Shown here: positions 19,001-27,419 of the stretch, piece after piece
Layout: every line of letters begins with the position of its first letter
How positions within the stretch are numbered: position 1 is the stretch's first letter
Source of the DNA: Pigmentibacter ruber
Lineage (GTDB): Bacteria; Bdellovibrionota_B; Oligoflexia; Silvanigrellales; Silvanigrellaceae
NCBI RefSeq assembly: GCF_009792895.1
Contig: NZ_WSSC01000004.1
Location: 1-64,000 of the forward strand
Reading direction: 5' to 3'
Length of the DNA: 64,000 bases
Made by a program: the position numbers and the translations under genes
Notes under the pieces: model-generated
Told to the model about the DNA's origin: nothing
The model's input: the letters and a program-made list of their open reading frames with translations, nothing else
Databases searched by the model: none

Positions 19001-19596
19001 TTAGGAATATTTGTAAGTAAATTTATAGAATAAACACTGCTATAAAAGCTTTTATTAGTTATATTTTCTTCTATATTACTAATTATTATTTCAATATTTT
19101 TTAAATTTTGTTTTTCATTTTCATTTTTAATTTTAATTTTAAAATAATACTTTGTTTTATTTAGACTATTTCTATTATTTAACTTTAATGAGTTACCATA
19201 ATAATCTAATATTTTTTCACTTCCAGAATTATTAGAATAAAAATATTTCCCTTTGCTTTTAAGGTTAATTTCAAAATAGGTTAATCTTAATTCGCAATTA
19301 TTATCATCTTTTTTCAAAAATAATTGATTCGCAATATTCCCATGATTGTTTTTTACCTGCCAAACTTCACCATTTACTCGACCAAAGCATTTAAAATATT
19401 TGCCTTTTAAAAAAACTTCAGAAATATCGCTAAAAGAAATTGAACTAAAATTATTATTTAAATCAATCTTTGGATAAAATCCTTCTTGTAAAAACGTATT
19501 ATTCTGCGATTTAGAATAATTTCCACAGCTCGTGACAATAAAAATGATAAAGATTAATCCAATAAAGGAACAAAATACTTTCACAATTGTCTCCAT
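16039..19596 (-). CDS. giant lipoprotein with Asp-box beta-propeller repeats
   Basis: The 1185-residue product starts with a lipoprotein signal: a hydrophobic stretch ending in IVTSC with Cys24 as the lipid site. The rest is strand-rich and very Asn/Lys/Ile/Phe-rich. It contains Asp-box (BNR) motifs with S-x-D-x-G-x-x-F spacing, for example YSKDSGQNF (near residue 490) and VSKDFGNSF (near 1135), and many LYVA or IYIA blocks spaced like propeller blades. The family is sialidase-like or photosystem II stability-type propellers in structure, with no evidence of catalysis. It should sit on a membrane facing the outside and may bind something. Codon use is extremely A/T-rich. It lies convergent to flgJ. 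Confidence 0.8.
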   Translation of the reverse strand: METIVKVFCSFIGLIFIIFIVTSCGNYSKSQNNTFLQEGFYPKIDLNNNFSSISFSDISEVFLKGKYFKCFGRVNGEVWQVKNNHGNIANQLFLKKDDNNCELRLTYFEINLKSKGKYFYSNNSGSEKILDYYGNSLKLNNRNSLNKTKYYFKIKIKNENEKQNLKNIEIIISNIEENITNKSFYSSVYSINLLTNIPNNINQFYSDTIELKNNGTAPVMIENFQNEFIFDENCLNRILQVNETCKAKLFLPQTSISNRNFSFAVDFKYPHVEAETKEFNKDFKLSLEYNLNNVSKSEFFNDLSIFRIFKHENLIFVAVNSENEESLYVSKEGVNGIFRAVIGIPRGIEIRDLIVHKDKIYVIAFTDSQERKKGGLYVADLNNSSLIFRKNEKQLNINNSLVSVDDFVGLASNGSSVYLATKQNGIFTIKRDNNNIDFLERIPVKINGSNHLIFQDIFVDKNNIFAVRGKNIYYSKDSGQNFIQIATDIPIVGRNIPQNEIKSLYTYAGRVVLGTNSGLFFSKSTAIEDDYEKALLDGFVEDISFKNNDIYDMKLFDDSLYIAAMCFVDNYKKENRINCTKENGIYTKKFSLNSEVTPLFKKDPTGASSFLGVLVTQDDIIAATNKGFQYLNTFYPKKFEMNSVLKVFKAKDEIYVLKSGQEKGLFVAKNFGKDEFKKRPISIFAENNNEISFDENNVIALTEVNNNICLLIRSNVISRGLYCSKIGEKLNFYLQNKFSNYSMVGLENVNRKLFIYGDENIFIGTFNPDNSLSLGVINYLNQLDMKIPSTEKIKSVKNLGNKIFLLTDKSLYYADEIQDIQKNGINFGIKFKKISLNIPVNINLKNIYYYNNYVLFSTDNGLYASAKNFNGLFKKINFFRDNTIDNLEGFFQFSYLTQNGELFLSSLNEDLNFNRFIKNNKKLIKLIEGNDTYYILSDNEIRKKKCLSLSNSNLLHVFNSSDQNKFIDGIFYEGNMYFLSSNYIYRENLSNSQLEKISYNNYSLEKFFIFDNELYGKSRSSIFKFVNGNFVKNYDFSFEIFSANLNKVYFTINNEVYFTKDLIKFNNLSLNLNGLKISALDFTEKKLFIGTNRGLHIHNFSNKKIITKFSEYSIKSTKIVGNSLFVVTTQKVFVSKDFGNSFTEIAIKLDETSNTELENIDFLLKTENLNLSGFITSSNGYYIAN

Positions 19597-19927
19597 TTTT
19601 AATTTTCATTAATTGAATTGGTGAAAAATTACTTATCTTTTTTGTTAAGATAAATTTTCATAACTGCCTAATACAAATATCAAATTCTTTCAATCAAATT
19701 TTTTTTATATTTTCAACAAAACATATAAATATTATAAAAATAGTGTTAGTATTAAATAAAAACAATTATCCATAACCTGCTAGAATTTTTTTCAGTTTTA
19801 ATTTGGAAAAACCACTGCTATATTTATGTAAAATACTGATATTACTCGATTTAAAATTAAATATTAAGAAAAGATAAATCAAACCGATAATCAAACATGC
19901 TACTTCGCACAAAGGGAGGATTTCACT
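19597..19927. other. divergent intergenic region between the lipoprotein and the 19928 gene
   Basis: These 331 bases are over 75% A+T and hold no convincing gene. They contain a hairpin at 19633-19653 (TTATCTT / AAGATAA around a 7-base loop), placed in the leader of the lipoprotein on the minus strand. The region must hold the two divergent promoters, but the base composition makes hexamer matches uninformative and none is called. The right end carries the GGAGGA site that serves the TTG start at 19928. Confidence 0.6.
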
Positions 19928-21133
19928 TTGGGAATCAAAAAAGTGGCTCAAAAATCTACTGACTCAATGGCATCTATAAGAATGTTTCTTGTTGAAAACA
20001 ATAGAATAAATGATGGAAAAGAGGTCAGAAATAATGTTTTACAAGCATACAAAAATCTTTCTGAATTAGAAAAAGATTATTGCAGCAAATTTGCGGCAGA
20101 TTTGCTTATTTCTAAATTTAAAAATAATGATAAATTTACAGAGTATCTCCATTCATACTTGCTTCTATCTTCACAAGGAAAAAATTGGGACTATACTTTA
20201 AAGTTATATGATTTACTGTTAACTGAAGAAAAATCTTATATTTTTACAAAAAAAATTAGCGAATCTCTCATTGAGCTAGTAAGCCATGAGTTTGAAAAAG
20301 AATCCTTTAATGAAACATTGCTAGCACATTATCTCACCTTACTAGTCGATATTGCGATAAAAAACTATAATTTACTAGAAAATAAGAAATATGATAGAAC
20401 TCAAATTGAAGGGATTATTGATTATATTTCATCTAATATTATCGCAATGTGTAATGTTAATAATATCGAAATAAGAATTGCTGCAGTTATTCTTTTAAAT
20501 AAAATTTCAGGAAAAGGAAATTATAACTTACAAAAAATTCTTTCAAGATTTGGTCAAAGCTTGTTAGAACATGTTTTTCAAAAATTATTTATCACTCCTG
20601 ATACAAGAGATATTGCTTTCAATTTTTTTAATACACATTTTGAAATATTTATCTCTAGCTCTCCTTATTTAGCGGAAATGACAAATTCTGTTATGCAAAG
20701 TCAAATGTTAAAACATGAGAAAGTTTTTTTAAATTTCTTAGATGAATATATCATTATTCATAAAGATAATATCGATGTTTTAAAGTCACTATCAATACAT
20801 CTTTCATTTTTATTAAGAAGAAGCTGTGATTTAAGCAAAGCAGACCTTATTAAAAACCTAGTTGATTTAATTTTTAAAAATTTGGAATTTATCCAAAACA
20901 ATTCTGAGATATTATTTGTTGAGTGCTTTGAAAATGTTATTGAAATATTATCTAAAGTTCACTCAAAAAACATCAGAGAGACAATTAATTTAATTACTAA
21001 ATATTATCTTGAAAAAAACAAAAAAAACACTAACAATAAAGTAGTTAATATTTCAACTAAAAGAATAAAAAAACAGCCACAAAAAAACGAAAATAAAAGT
21101 TACTTTGATGAGATATTTCTTTTGGCAAAGTAA
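19928..21133 (+). CDS. all-helical protein of unknown function
   Basis: The 401-residue protein is not recognised. It is made of alternating amphipathic helices of about 20 residues with short polar turns, in the style of armadillo or HEAT-like solenoids, and ends in a basic low-complexity stretch (KKNTNN to KKQPQKNENK) and a short final helix. It has no signal and no membrane segment. The start is a TTG with GGAGGA seven bases before it; the first in-frame ATG lies 12 codons later. The following adenylate cyclase starts 71 bases downstream on the same strand, so the two may be cotranscribed. Confidence 0.65.
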   Translation: MGIKKVAQKSTDSMASIRMFLVENNRINDGKEVRNNVLQAYKNLSELEKDYCSKFAADLLISKFKNNDKFTEYLHSYLLLSSQGKNWDYTLKLYDLLLTEEKSYIFTKKISESLIELVSHEFEKESFNETLLAHYLTLLVDIAIKNYNLLENKKYDRTQIEGIIDYISSNIIAMCNVNNIEIRIAAVILLNKISGKGNYNLQKILSRFGQSLLEHVFQKLFITPDTRDIAFNFFNTHFEIFISSSPYLAEMTNSVMQSQMLKHEKVFLNFLDEYIIIHKDNIDVLKSLSIHLSFLLRRSCDLSKADLIKNLVDLIFKNLEFIQNNSEILFVECFENVIEILSKVHSKNIRETINLITKYYLEKNKKNTNNKVVNISTKRIKKQPQKNENKSYFDEIFLLAK

Positions 21134-21204
21134 GACATTTTTTCCTATATGTAAAACATTGAAGTATTCATAATGGAAGAAAGAAAATACCACAAGGAAT
21201 AGCA

Positions 21205-23580
21205 ATGACAACAAAGCACTCAACAAAAGAAAATTCACAAAAGAAAAACAAACTTTTTCATATTTTTCTCAAACCTTCTTCTTTCAAAGTAGGAATAATT
21301 CTCACAGCTTTATCCTTATTTTTCTTAGTAAGACACTACACATTACCTAAAAATTCGATTGATATTGTTGGTCAATTAGAAAGAGAATTGTATGATATCC
21401 GTTTCAAATTAAGAGGACAAAGAGAATTTAGCGGAATTGTAGGCACTCTTTCTGCGGATGATAAAAGCTTAGAAAAATTTGGTCGCTGGCCATTCCCGCG
21501 TGGTATATATGCACAAGCTTTTGAAAATTTGAAAATTGCAGGAGTGAAATGGATTGGTTTTGATGTTTTCTTTTCTGAACAATCTCACCGTCTTTTGAAA
21601 GAATCAATACCAGAATTAAAAGATATCATTAAAAACAACTCCTATTCATCAGAAAAATATGACAAGTTATTTTTAGACTTAGAAGAGTTTAGTCCTGGTG
21701 ATGTTTCTTTAGGAAAAAGTATAGATTCATTTGGCAATATTACACAAGGATTTTTTTATATTGAACATCCTAATCAAATTAAAGATTCTAACTATGATTG
21801 GTATACCAGCTTTTTACGACTAAAAAACTCTGCCATAGATTTTCTAGATTTCCCTTCCGGTTATAAATTAACAAACTATCGAGATATTATTTCCCCAGGA
21901 GTTGTTACAAATACCTCGGTCATAGCTGGTAAAGCCAAATATATGGGTTTTGCAAATAACCAATCTGATAGTGATGGGATGATTCGAAAATCTACACTTA
22001 TCCGAGCTATTGAGCCAATAAATAAATTTGGTGAAAAATTAGCTCCTCCCATTCTTGTGCCAAGTTTGGCTTTATCACTTGCAGCTAATTATCTAGAAAG
22101 TGCCATTATTGTCCACTTTGATTCAGCAGGAGTAGATTCAATTGAATTATATCCCAGTGATAATAAGAAAAAACAAATTAAAGTTCCTGTTTACTTTGAT
22201 GGCTTAGGAAAACTTCTAATCAATCATTATGCTGAATTTTCTAAAATACCGCAAATTTCTCTAGTTGATGCTTATGAAAATAAATTACCAAAAAATATCC
22301 CTAAAATATTAGTTTATGGAGGAACTGCAACAGGAACAAATGATAAAAGACCTTCACCTTTTGATGAAAACTTTGATGGTGTAGGTCACCACGTTGCTAT
22401 TATAGAGAATATTTTGACTCAAAATTTTATGCAAAGGCCATTATCAGCACCAATTATTGAAGTTTCCTTACTACTAATATCCGGAATTATTTTTTCTTAT
22501 GCTTTAAAATATTTAAATGCTTTAAAATCCTCAATTTTTATCATTTCAGTATTACTTTCATTTTTCTATATTGATGAACATTATTTGTTTGGCAAAGGAA
22601 ATTGGTACTATGCTGGCATGTTTTATTTACAAAGTATAACTATTTATTTTGGAATTACTGTTTTTAAATATTTTACAGAAGAAAAAGAAAAGAAAAAAGT
22701 ACGTGGAGCATTCCAACATTACTTAAATCCAGCTGTTATTAATCAACTTTTGGAACATCCTGAGCGGTTAAAATTAGGTGGTGATAAAAAATTTATGACT
22801 GTTTTTTTCTCTGATGTACGTGGTTTTACAACAATTAGTGAAAGTCTTACACCAGAAAAACTAACTTCAGTATTAAATGAATATTTTACCCCAATGACAA
22901 AAATAATTTTAGATTCCAATGGATTGTTAGATAAATATATTGGAGATGCCATTATGGCAGTTTGGGGAGCTCCTATTCCTTTAGAAGATCACGCTGATAG
23001 AGCCTTAATCTCAAGTCTAAAAATGCTTGATGAACTTGATAAATTACAAAAAAAATGGGCTGCTGAGGGTTTACCTTTTTTAGATATTGGAATTGGTTTA
23101 AATACTGGTGACATGGTTGTTGGAAATATGGGTAGTGATCAACGTTTTGACTATACCGTACTAGGTGACTCAGTTAATTTAGGTGCAAGATTAGAAGGAA
23201 TTAACAAGAACTATGGTACAAGAATAATATGTTCTGAATTTACTGTTAAATCATTAAAAAACCCCCAAAAATTCTTACTTAGAGAATTAGACAACATTCA
23301 AGTTAAAGGAAAAAATGAGCCTGTACGAATTTTTGAGGTGATGCGCTTTGCAGAAAGTGATAGAGAAAAAGTTGTTGAACTCATTAAGTTGTTCGAAGAA
23401 GGTTTAGCCCTATACAGACAACAACAATGGGATTTTGCAATTCAGAAATTTAACTCAGCCATTCAGCTTAATAATGGTAGCGATCCACCCAGTAAAGAAT
23501 TTATTGAACGCTGCAATTATTTAAAGCAAAAAGGTCTAGAAAAAGATTGGAATGGAGTTTGGGTCTTTAAAACTAAATAG
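21205..23580 (+). CDS. CHASE2-domain class III adenylate/guanylate cyclase
   Basis: The protein makes a cyclic nucleotide, most likely cAMP, in response to an extracytoplasmic signal. After an N-terminal membrane segment (about 28-46) comes a CHASE2 sensor (about 50-405, with the FDVFFSEQS-type strand-loop). Three membrane segments follow (about 413-490), then the cyclase domain (about 510-720). Metal-binding Asp537 (FSDVRGFT) and Asp581 (KYIGDAIM), Lys577, Asp649 and the NLGARLE block with Asn658 and Arg662 are all present, so it should be active. The Lys/Asp pair suits ATP. A C-terminal helical tail of about 60 residues looks TPR-like. An AAGGAA site precedes the ATG. Confidence 0.93.
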   Translation: MTTKHSTKENSQKKNKLFHIFLKPSSFKVGIILTALSLFFLVRHYTLPKNSIDIVGQLERELYDIRFKLRGQREFSGIVGTLSADDKSLEKFGRWPFPRGIYAQAFENLKIAGVKWIGFDVFFSEQSHRLLKESIPELKDIIKNNSYSSEKYDKLFLDLEEFSPGDVSLGKSIDSFGNITQGFFYIEHPNQIKDSNYDWYTSFLRLKNSAIDFLDFPSGYKLTNYRDIISPGVVTNTSVIAGKAKYMGFANNQSDSDGMIRKSTLIRAIEPINKFGEKLAPPILVPSLALSLAANYLESAIIVHFDSAGVDSIELYPSDNKKKQIKVPVYFDGLGKLLINHYAEFSKIPQISLVDAYENKLPKNIPKILVYGGTATGTNDKRPSPFDENFDGVGHHVAIIENILTQNFMQRPLSAPIIEVSLLLISGIIFSYALKYLNALKSSIFIISVLLSFFYIDEHYLFGKGNWYYAGMFYLQSITIYFGITVFKYFTEEKEKKKVRGAFQHYLNPAVINQLLEHPERLKLGGDKKFMTVFFSDVRGFTTISESLTPEKLTSVLNEYFTPMTKIILDSNGLLDKYIGDAIMAVWGAPIPLEDHADRALISSLKMLDELDKLQKKWAAEGLPFLDIGIGLNTGDMVVGNMGSDQRFDYTVLGDSVNLGARLEGINKNYGTRIICSEFTVKSLKNPQKFLLRELDNIQVKGKNEPVRIFEVMRFAESDREKVVELIKLFEEGLALYRQQQWDFAIQKFNSAIQLNNGSDPPSKEFIERCNYLKQKGLEKDWNGVWVFKTK

Positions 23581-23590
23581 GTATGCTAAT

Positions 23591-24025
23591 ATGTCTACAT
23601 TAAAAGAAACGTTAACAAACGATTTAAAAACTGCTTTAAAAAGTCAGGATAAAGAACTTACCGCAGCAATAAGAATGCTTATAAGTGCTATCCAATATGG
23701 ACAAACAGCTGCAAAACCTGTCCCAGAATTTGATTCTGTTTTAGGATATAGAAAACAACTTGCTGATTCACTCGAAATGTTCCCAAAAAATGGTGAAAAA
23801 TATATCCAAGTTCAGAAAGAATTAGAAATAGTTGACAGATATCTTCCAAAACCTCCAACTGACGCTGAATTGAATGATATTATTTCTATCAATTTAGCAA
23901 AAATTCAACCTCAAGAAAAGCCAAATATTGGAATAATAATTAAAGAAATTAAAAATAAATTCCCAACTTGTGACGCTAAAGCAGCAATGGCTCTTATCCA
24001 AAAGGCTATTTCAGAAAAAAAATAA
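23591..24025 (+). CDS. yqeY: GatB/YqeY domain protein
   Basis: YqeY proteins share the C-terminal helical domain of the GatB/GatE amidotransferase subunits and may have a tRNA-related role, but their exact function is unsettled. The 144-residue product has the family order of an N-terminal LKETLTNDLKTALKSQDKE helix, a middle Y-x-x-E block (LEIVDRYLPKPPTDAEL), and an end with IIKEIKNKFPTCDAKAAM. ATG 23591 gives a protein of normal length; an earlier in-frame GTG-like start would overlap the cyclase gene. It lies 10 bases after the cyclase stop. Confidence 0.9.
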   Translation: MSTLKETLTNDLKTALKSQDKELTAAIRMLISAIQYGQTAAKPVPEFDSVLGYRKQLADSLEMFPKNGEKYIQVQKELEIVDRYLPKPPTDAELNDIISINLAKIQPQEKPNIGIIIKEIKNKFPTCDAKAAMALIQKAISEKK

Positions 24026-24053
24026 TAATTAAATATGTTTTTACGGGATTAAA

Positions 24054-25319
24054 ATGTTTACACATCAACAATCTGAAAAAAAGACTTTGTTTCTTTGTTC
24101 ATTAGGTGGTGCTTTTGAATTTTATGATTTTTCCCTCTTTGCTATTATGTCACCAATTATTAGCCAACATTTTTTCGACAGTTCTGATCCAACTTTAGCT
24201 CTAATCAAATCATATGGAGTTCTAGCAACAGGTTACTTTGCACGTTTTCTAGGTGGTTTTTATTTCAGTCATCTTGGGGATACCGCCGGGAGAAAAAAGC
24301 CATTTATGTGGACTTTATTTTTAATGGCAATTCCTACATTAAGTATTGCTTTTTTGCCAACCTACCAGCAAATAGGAATAATGGCTCCTCTTTTTCTAAT
24401 CCTTTTTAGAATTATCCAAGGATTTGCTTTAGGAGGAGAAGCACCTTGTGCTATGACTTATATTCATGAATACGCGTCTCCAAAAAAGAAAAGTTTTTCG
24501 ATGAGTATTTTATTTGGTGGAATATTACTAGGCTCATTTTTTGCTTCTTTAGTCAATTCATCTTTAACTTCTGTTTTTTCCAAAAATGACTACGAAAATT
24601 GGGGTTGGAGAGTTCCATTTGCTTTAGGTGGCTTTTTAGGATTAATTGGTTTATATTTAAGGAAAAATTTACAAGAAAGTAAAGATTTTATTAAGTGCAA
24701 AAATGAAAATAAATTATCAAAAGTTCCTTTCTTTTCTCTTTTAAAAAGCAATTATAAAAATGTTTTCCTTGGCATTGCTATTTTATTACCTTCAGCAACG
24801 GCGTTTTTATATTTTTTAATATTATCATCTGCAAATCTTCAAAAAAATTATAATTTTATTAAACAAGATGTCCAAGAAATAGTTTCTTTAGGCTTATTAG
24901 TAAATGCAATATCTTGCGTTTTAATTGGATATTTAGCTGATAAAATAAATCCCAAAAAAATATATATAACTGGAATATTTTGTTTATTTATTTTAACTAT
25001 TATTTCATCTTTTATTTTTAGCACACAAAACTTTTTATATTTAAGTATTTATATTTTTATTTTAGCTATTGTATTAGGAAGTTGTGTTGGTACAGTTTTT
25101 CATCTTTTAGCAAATTTATTTTCTACCCATACAAGAACTTCTGGTATTGCCTTATGTATGAATACTACAAATGGTCTTTTTATTGGTCTAACCCCTATAG
25201 TATTTACTGAAATACTAACAAAAACGAGCTTTAAACTCTTCCCAAACTATTATATATGCTTTTTATGTTTTATAGGATTAATAAGTATCAGAATCATCAG
25301 TAAAAGAAAATTTCAATAA
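24054..25319 (+). CDS. MFS transporter, metabolite:H+ symporter type
   Basis: The 421-residue protein has about twelve hydrophobic spans and the major facilitator loop motif after helix 2 (SHLGDTAGRKKP, about residues 76-87). The N-terminal GGAFEFYDFSLFAI and RIIQGFALGGEAP blocks near 124 match the metabolite:H+ symporter (proline/betaine, citrate or shikimate) group. It would import a small organic solute at the inner membrane; the substrate is open. GGGA lies five bases before the ATG. It follows yqeY by 28 bases and ends before a hairpin shared with the convergent gene. Confidence 0.88.
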   Translation: MFTHQQSEKKTLFLCSLGGAFEFYDFSLFAIMSPIISQHFFDSSDPTLALIKSYGVLATGYFARFLGGFYFSHLGDTAGRKKPFMWTLFLMAIPTLSIAFLPTYQQIGIMAPLFLILFRIIQGFALGGEAPCAMTYIHEYASPKKKSFSMSILFGGILLGSFFASLVNSSLTSVFSKNDYENWGWRVPFALGGFLGLIGLYLRKNLQESKDFIKCKNENKLSKVPFFSLLKSNYKNVFLGIAILLPSATAFLYFLILSSANLQKNYNFIKQDVQEIVSLGLLVNAISCVLIGYLADKINPKKIYITGIFCLFILTIISSFIFSTQNFLYLSIYIFILAIVLGSCVGTVFHLLANLFSTHTRTSGIALCMNTTNGLFIGLTPIVFTEILTKTSFKLFPNYYICFLCFIGLISIRIISKRKFQ

Positions 25320-25340
25320 TATAGTAAAAATTTTGTAATT

Positions 25341-25369
25341 CTCATTTTAAATACGTAATTTAAAATGAG
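25341..25369. terminator. perfect inverted repeat between convergent genes
   Basis: CTCATTTTAAA at 25341-25351 pairs with TTTAAAATGAG at 25359-25369. The right arm overlaps the last codons of the minus-strand gene. On the minus strand the hairpin is followed by a T-run eight bases later, so it may terminate that gene and possibly also the MFS transcript coming from the left. Confidence 0.55.
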
Positions 25370-25812
25370 TAACTTAAACTCACACCCATAGCCAATTGAT
25401 TCATATTTTCAAACTGAAAGAGTTCAGATGTAGACTCATTTTTTAACTCTAATTCTGGCTTATTTTCAGGCAAAATAGTCAGCATTGGAGATGCTTGGAA
25501 ACCTGGTTTTTCTTTTTTAAGAGTGTGCTTTTGGCTACAATCAGATAAAGAGAGTTCAACAATACCAATAACGGCCCCCACACCAGCACCAATTAAAGTA
25601 GCAGTAGCAAGATTTGCTGGTACATTATTTGAGTTTTGATTTGCTACTAAAACAAGAGCTCCTACTCCCAGGCCAATTCCCGCACCAAAAAGTGTGTCCC
25701 GAAATAAAACAGGCCCTACATCACAAGCGGCATTAGCTTCTTGCATTATAGGAAATATTGCCAAGCAAGTTACTGTAGCAAGTTTAAGTTTCTTTATTAA
25801 TTTATTTTTCAT
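25360..25812 (-). CDS. small exported protein with glycine-zipper segment
   Basis: The 150-residue product has a Sec signal (Lys-rich start, hydrophobic core, cleavage after the Ala of EANAA near residue 28). A Gly/Ala-rich membrane-prone region with repeated GxGxGxG follows (about 43-105), then a charged linker and a C-terminal MGVSLSYSF that could be a terminal beta-strand ending in Phe. This is the style of small outer-membrane or envelope glycine-zipper proteins, but no family is named. Two Cys lie close to the mature start and near the middle. It appears monocistronic between a terminator and the hairpin described at 25341. Confidence 0.65.
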   Translation of the reverse strand: MKNKLIKKLKLATVTCLAIFPIMQEANAACDVGPVLFRDTLFGAGIGLGVGALVLVANQNSNNVPANLATATLIGAGVGAVIGIVELSLSDCSQKHTLKKEKPGFQASPMLTILPENKPELELKNESTSELFQFENMNQLAMGVSLSYSF

Positions 25813-25837
25813 AAAAACACCATTTGCGTACTAATAG

Positions 25838-25860
25838 AAAAAATCAAACTTTTTGTTTGA
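25838..25860 (-). terminator. intrinsic terminator after the 25897 gene
   Basis: Read on the minus strand, TCAAAC and GTTTGA pair across a 5-base A loop and are followed by six T. This lies 36 bases beyond the stop of the gene at 25897-26355 and should end the cysteine-pathway transcript before the glycine-zipper gene. Confidence 0.7.
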
Positions 25861-25896
25861 AATAAGAGAATAAACAAAAATAAAAATATTTGCAAA

Positions 25897-26355
25897 TCAG
25901 CTTTCCTTAGTGTGATCTTTTAATTTTTGGAGAAAAGCTTGATCAAAATCAGCTGCTATAACACTTTCATCAATCCCGCCGTTGGAAATGTACTGGACAG
26001 CTAACTGCAAAAAGTTTTTCTCACTTCCATTTGCAATACTTTTTACTGCTTGAGGAAACAGCATCCAACTGACTTCATGTAATTCATTTGCTATTTGAAT
26101 TGTTTTAGGTAACTGAGAAATATCTTCAATCTTTGACCATTCTACTAAGTATAATTTTGTTTCATTCTTATTTATATAGAAATCAAAATCACTTTTTCTT
26201 TTTAGTGAATTTGTTTCAATAAATTTTTGCAATTCATTTCTTTCAACTACAAAAGTTGGAATTCCTTTATTTATTGCAATAGCAAATAATATTTTGGAAT
26301 ATGAGTCCTGTTTGGAATAAACGGAGTAAAATAAAATTTTCAAACCCATATTCAT
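25897..26355 (-). CDS. unknown 152-residue protein cotranscribed with cystathionine beta-synthase
   Basis: I do not recognise this protein. It starts with a hydrophobic strand (LKILFYSVYSK), and has a segment of strands and helices in the middle and an acidic, helical C-terminus. It contains no metal-binding or catalytic signature that I can see. The start ATG has AAGGA five bases before it, and the site lies inside the eight-base gap after the previous stop, which strongly implies cotranscription with the 26364 gene. An intrinsic terminator follows. A role in sulfur amino acid metabolism is possible by context only. Confidence 0.7.
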   Translation of the reverse strand: MNMGLKILFYSVYSKQDSYSKILFAIAINKGIPTFVVERNELQKFIETNSLKRKSDFDFYINKNETKLYLVEWSKIEDISQLPKTIQIANELHEVSWMLFPQAVKSIANGSEKNFLQLAVQYISNGGIDESVIAADFDQAFLQKLKDHTKES

Positions 26356-26363
26356 ATAAATCC

Positions 26364-27347
26364 TTATTTTGAAAAAACATTATTTGGCAATACTGCTTGC
26401 TTAAATGAGTTTTTTTGTAACCAATCATTATCCATCATTTTTGTCATGTAATTACGAATTCCATCTGGTAAAATTACAACTACTTTTGATCCTGTAGGAA
26501 TTTCAGGTAAAATTTCATTGACTCCAAACAAGGCGGTACCTGAACTACCACCACACAAAAAACCTTCCTCACGTATGGCCTTGCGAGCCCAGTGAAAACT
26601 AGGTTCATCAGTTGTTTTAACCCATTTATCTATTAGGCTTACATCCAAAGCCTTCGGAAAGAAGTCATATCCAATACCTTCAACTTGATAAGTTGAAACC
26701 TCTGTTCCGCCACCTAAAATACTCCCAACAGGATCACAACCAATAATTTTACAACTCGGTTTAAGTTCTTTAAATTTTCTGGCAATCCCAGAGATTGTGC
26801 CTCCAGTGCCAGCTCCAGCAACAAGATAATCAGGAATGCAACCCAAATCATCTATTATTTCTTGAGCAGTATAATGATAATGTGCATCAGCATTGGATGG
26901 ATTTGCATATTGATCCAAAACATGGGCATTTGGCAATTCTTTCGCAAGTCGATTAGCAACAGAGATATGACTTTCAGGTGCATCAAAAGCGGCCTCAGTA
27001 GGAGTACGAATAATTTCAGCACCCAAAGCAGCAAGTACAACTTGCTTTTCCTTACTCATTTTTTCGGGCAAAGTAATAATAACTCTGTAACCCAAAACAG
27101 CACCAGCTAAAGCAATTCCAATACCTGTATTGCCGCTTGTTGGTTCAATTAAAATATCTCCTGGTTTTATACGTCCTGATTTTTGAGCATCTAAAACCAT
27201 TTGGTAACCAATTCTATCCTTTACAGACCCTCCCGGATTCATAAATTCACATTTTGCATAGATATCGACTCCTTGTTTATGAAATAAGCGATTTATCTTT
27301 ACAAGTGGAGTTTTCCCGATGGTTTCTAAAATATTTTTTGTTTGCAT
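26364..27347 (-). CDS. cbs: cystathionine beta-synthase catalytic core
   Basis: The PLP enzyme joins homocysteine with serine to form cystathionine (transsulfuration). It is a fold-type II enzyme: PLP Lys43 in GGSVKDR, the TSGNTG substrate loop at 70-75 and the phosphate loop GTGGT at 180-184. The blocks VEGIGYDFFP (about 222-231) and PDGIRNYMTK (294-303) follow human CBS closely and differ from O-acetylserine sulfhydrylases, which lack the YDF and RNYMTK pattern. It lacks the N-terminal heme region and the C-terminal Bateman domain, so allosteric control by S-adenosylmethionine is not expected. O-acetylserine sulfhydrylase activity cannot be excluded. Confidence 0.88.
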   Translation of the reverse strand: MQTKNILETIGKTPLVKINRLFHKQGVDIYAKCEFMNPGGSVKDRIGYQMVLDAQKSGRIKPGDILIEPTSGNTGIGIALAGAVLGYRVIITLPEKMSKEKQVVLAALGAEIIRTPTEAAFDAPESHISVANRLAKELPNAHVLDQYANPSNADAHYHYTAQEIIDDLGCIPDYLVAGAGTGGTISGIARKFKELKPSCKIIGCDPVGSILGGGTEVSTYQVEGIGYDFFPKALDVSLIDKWVKTTDEPSFHWARKAIREEGFLCGGSSGTALFGVNEILPEIPTGSKVVVILPDGIRNYMTKMMDNDWLQKNSFKQAVLPNNVFSK

Positions 27348-27419
27348 TTTAATACCTTCCTATGCGACTAGTTGGAGTCGGCTTTTATTCAAAATGCTAT
27401 TAACTCAAAAAGGGTAAAT

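Noticed and set aside
26364-27347. O-acetylserine sulfhydrylase (CysK) as the name
   Set aside because: The GIGYDF and RNYMTK blocks follow cystathionine beta-synthase, not CysK; CysK activity is still possible.
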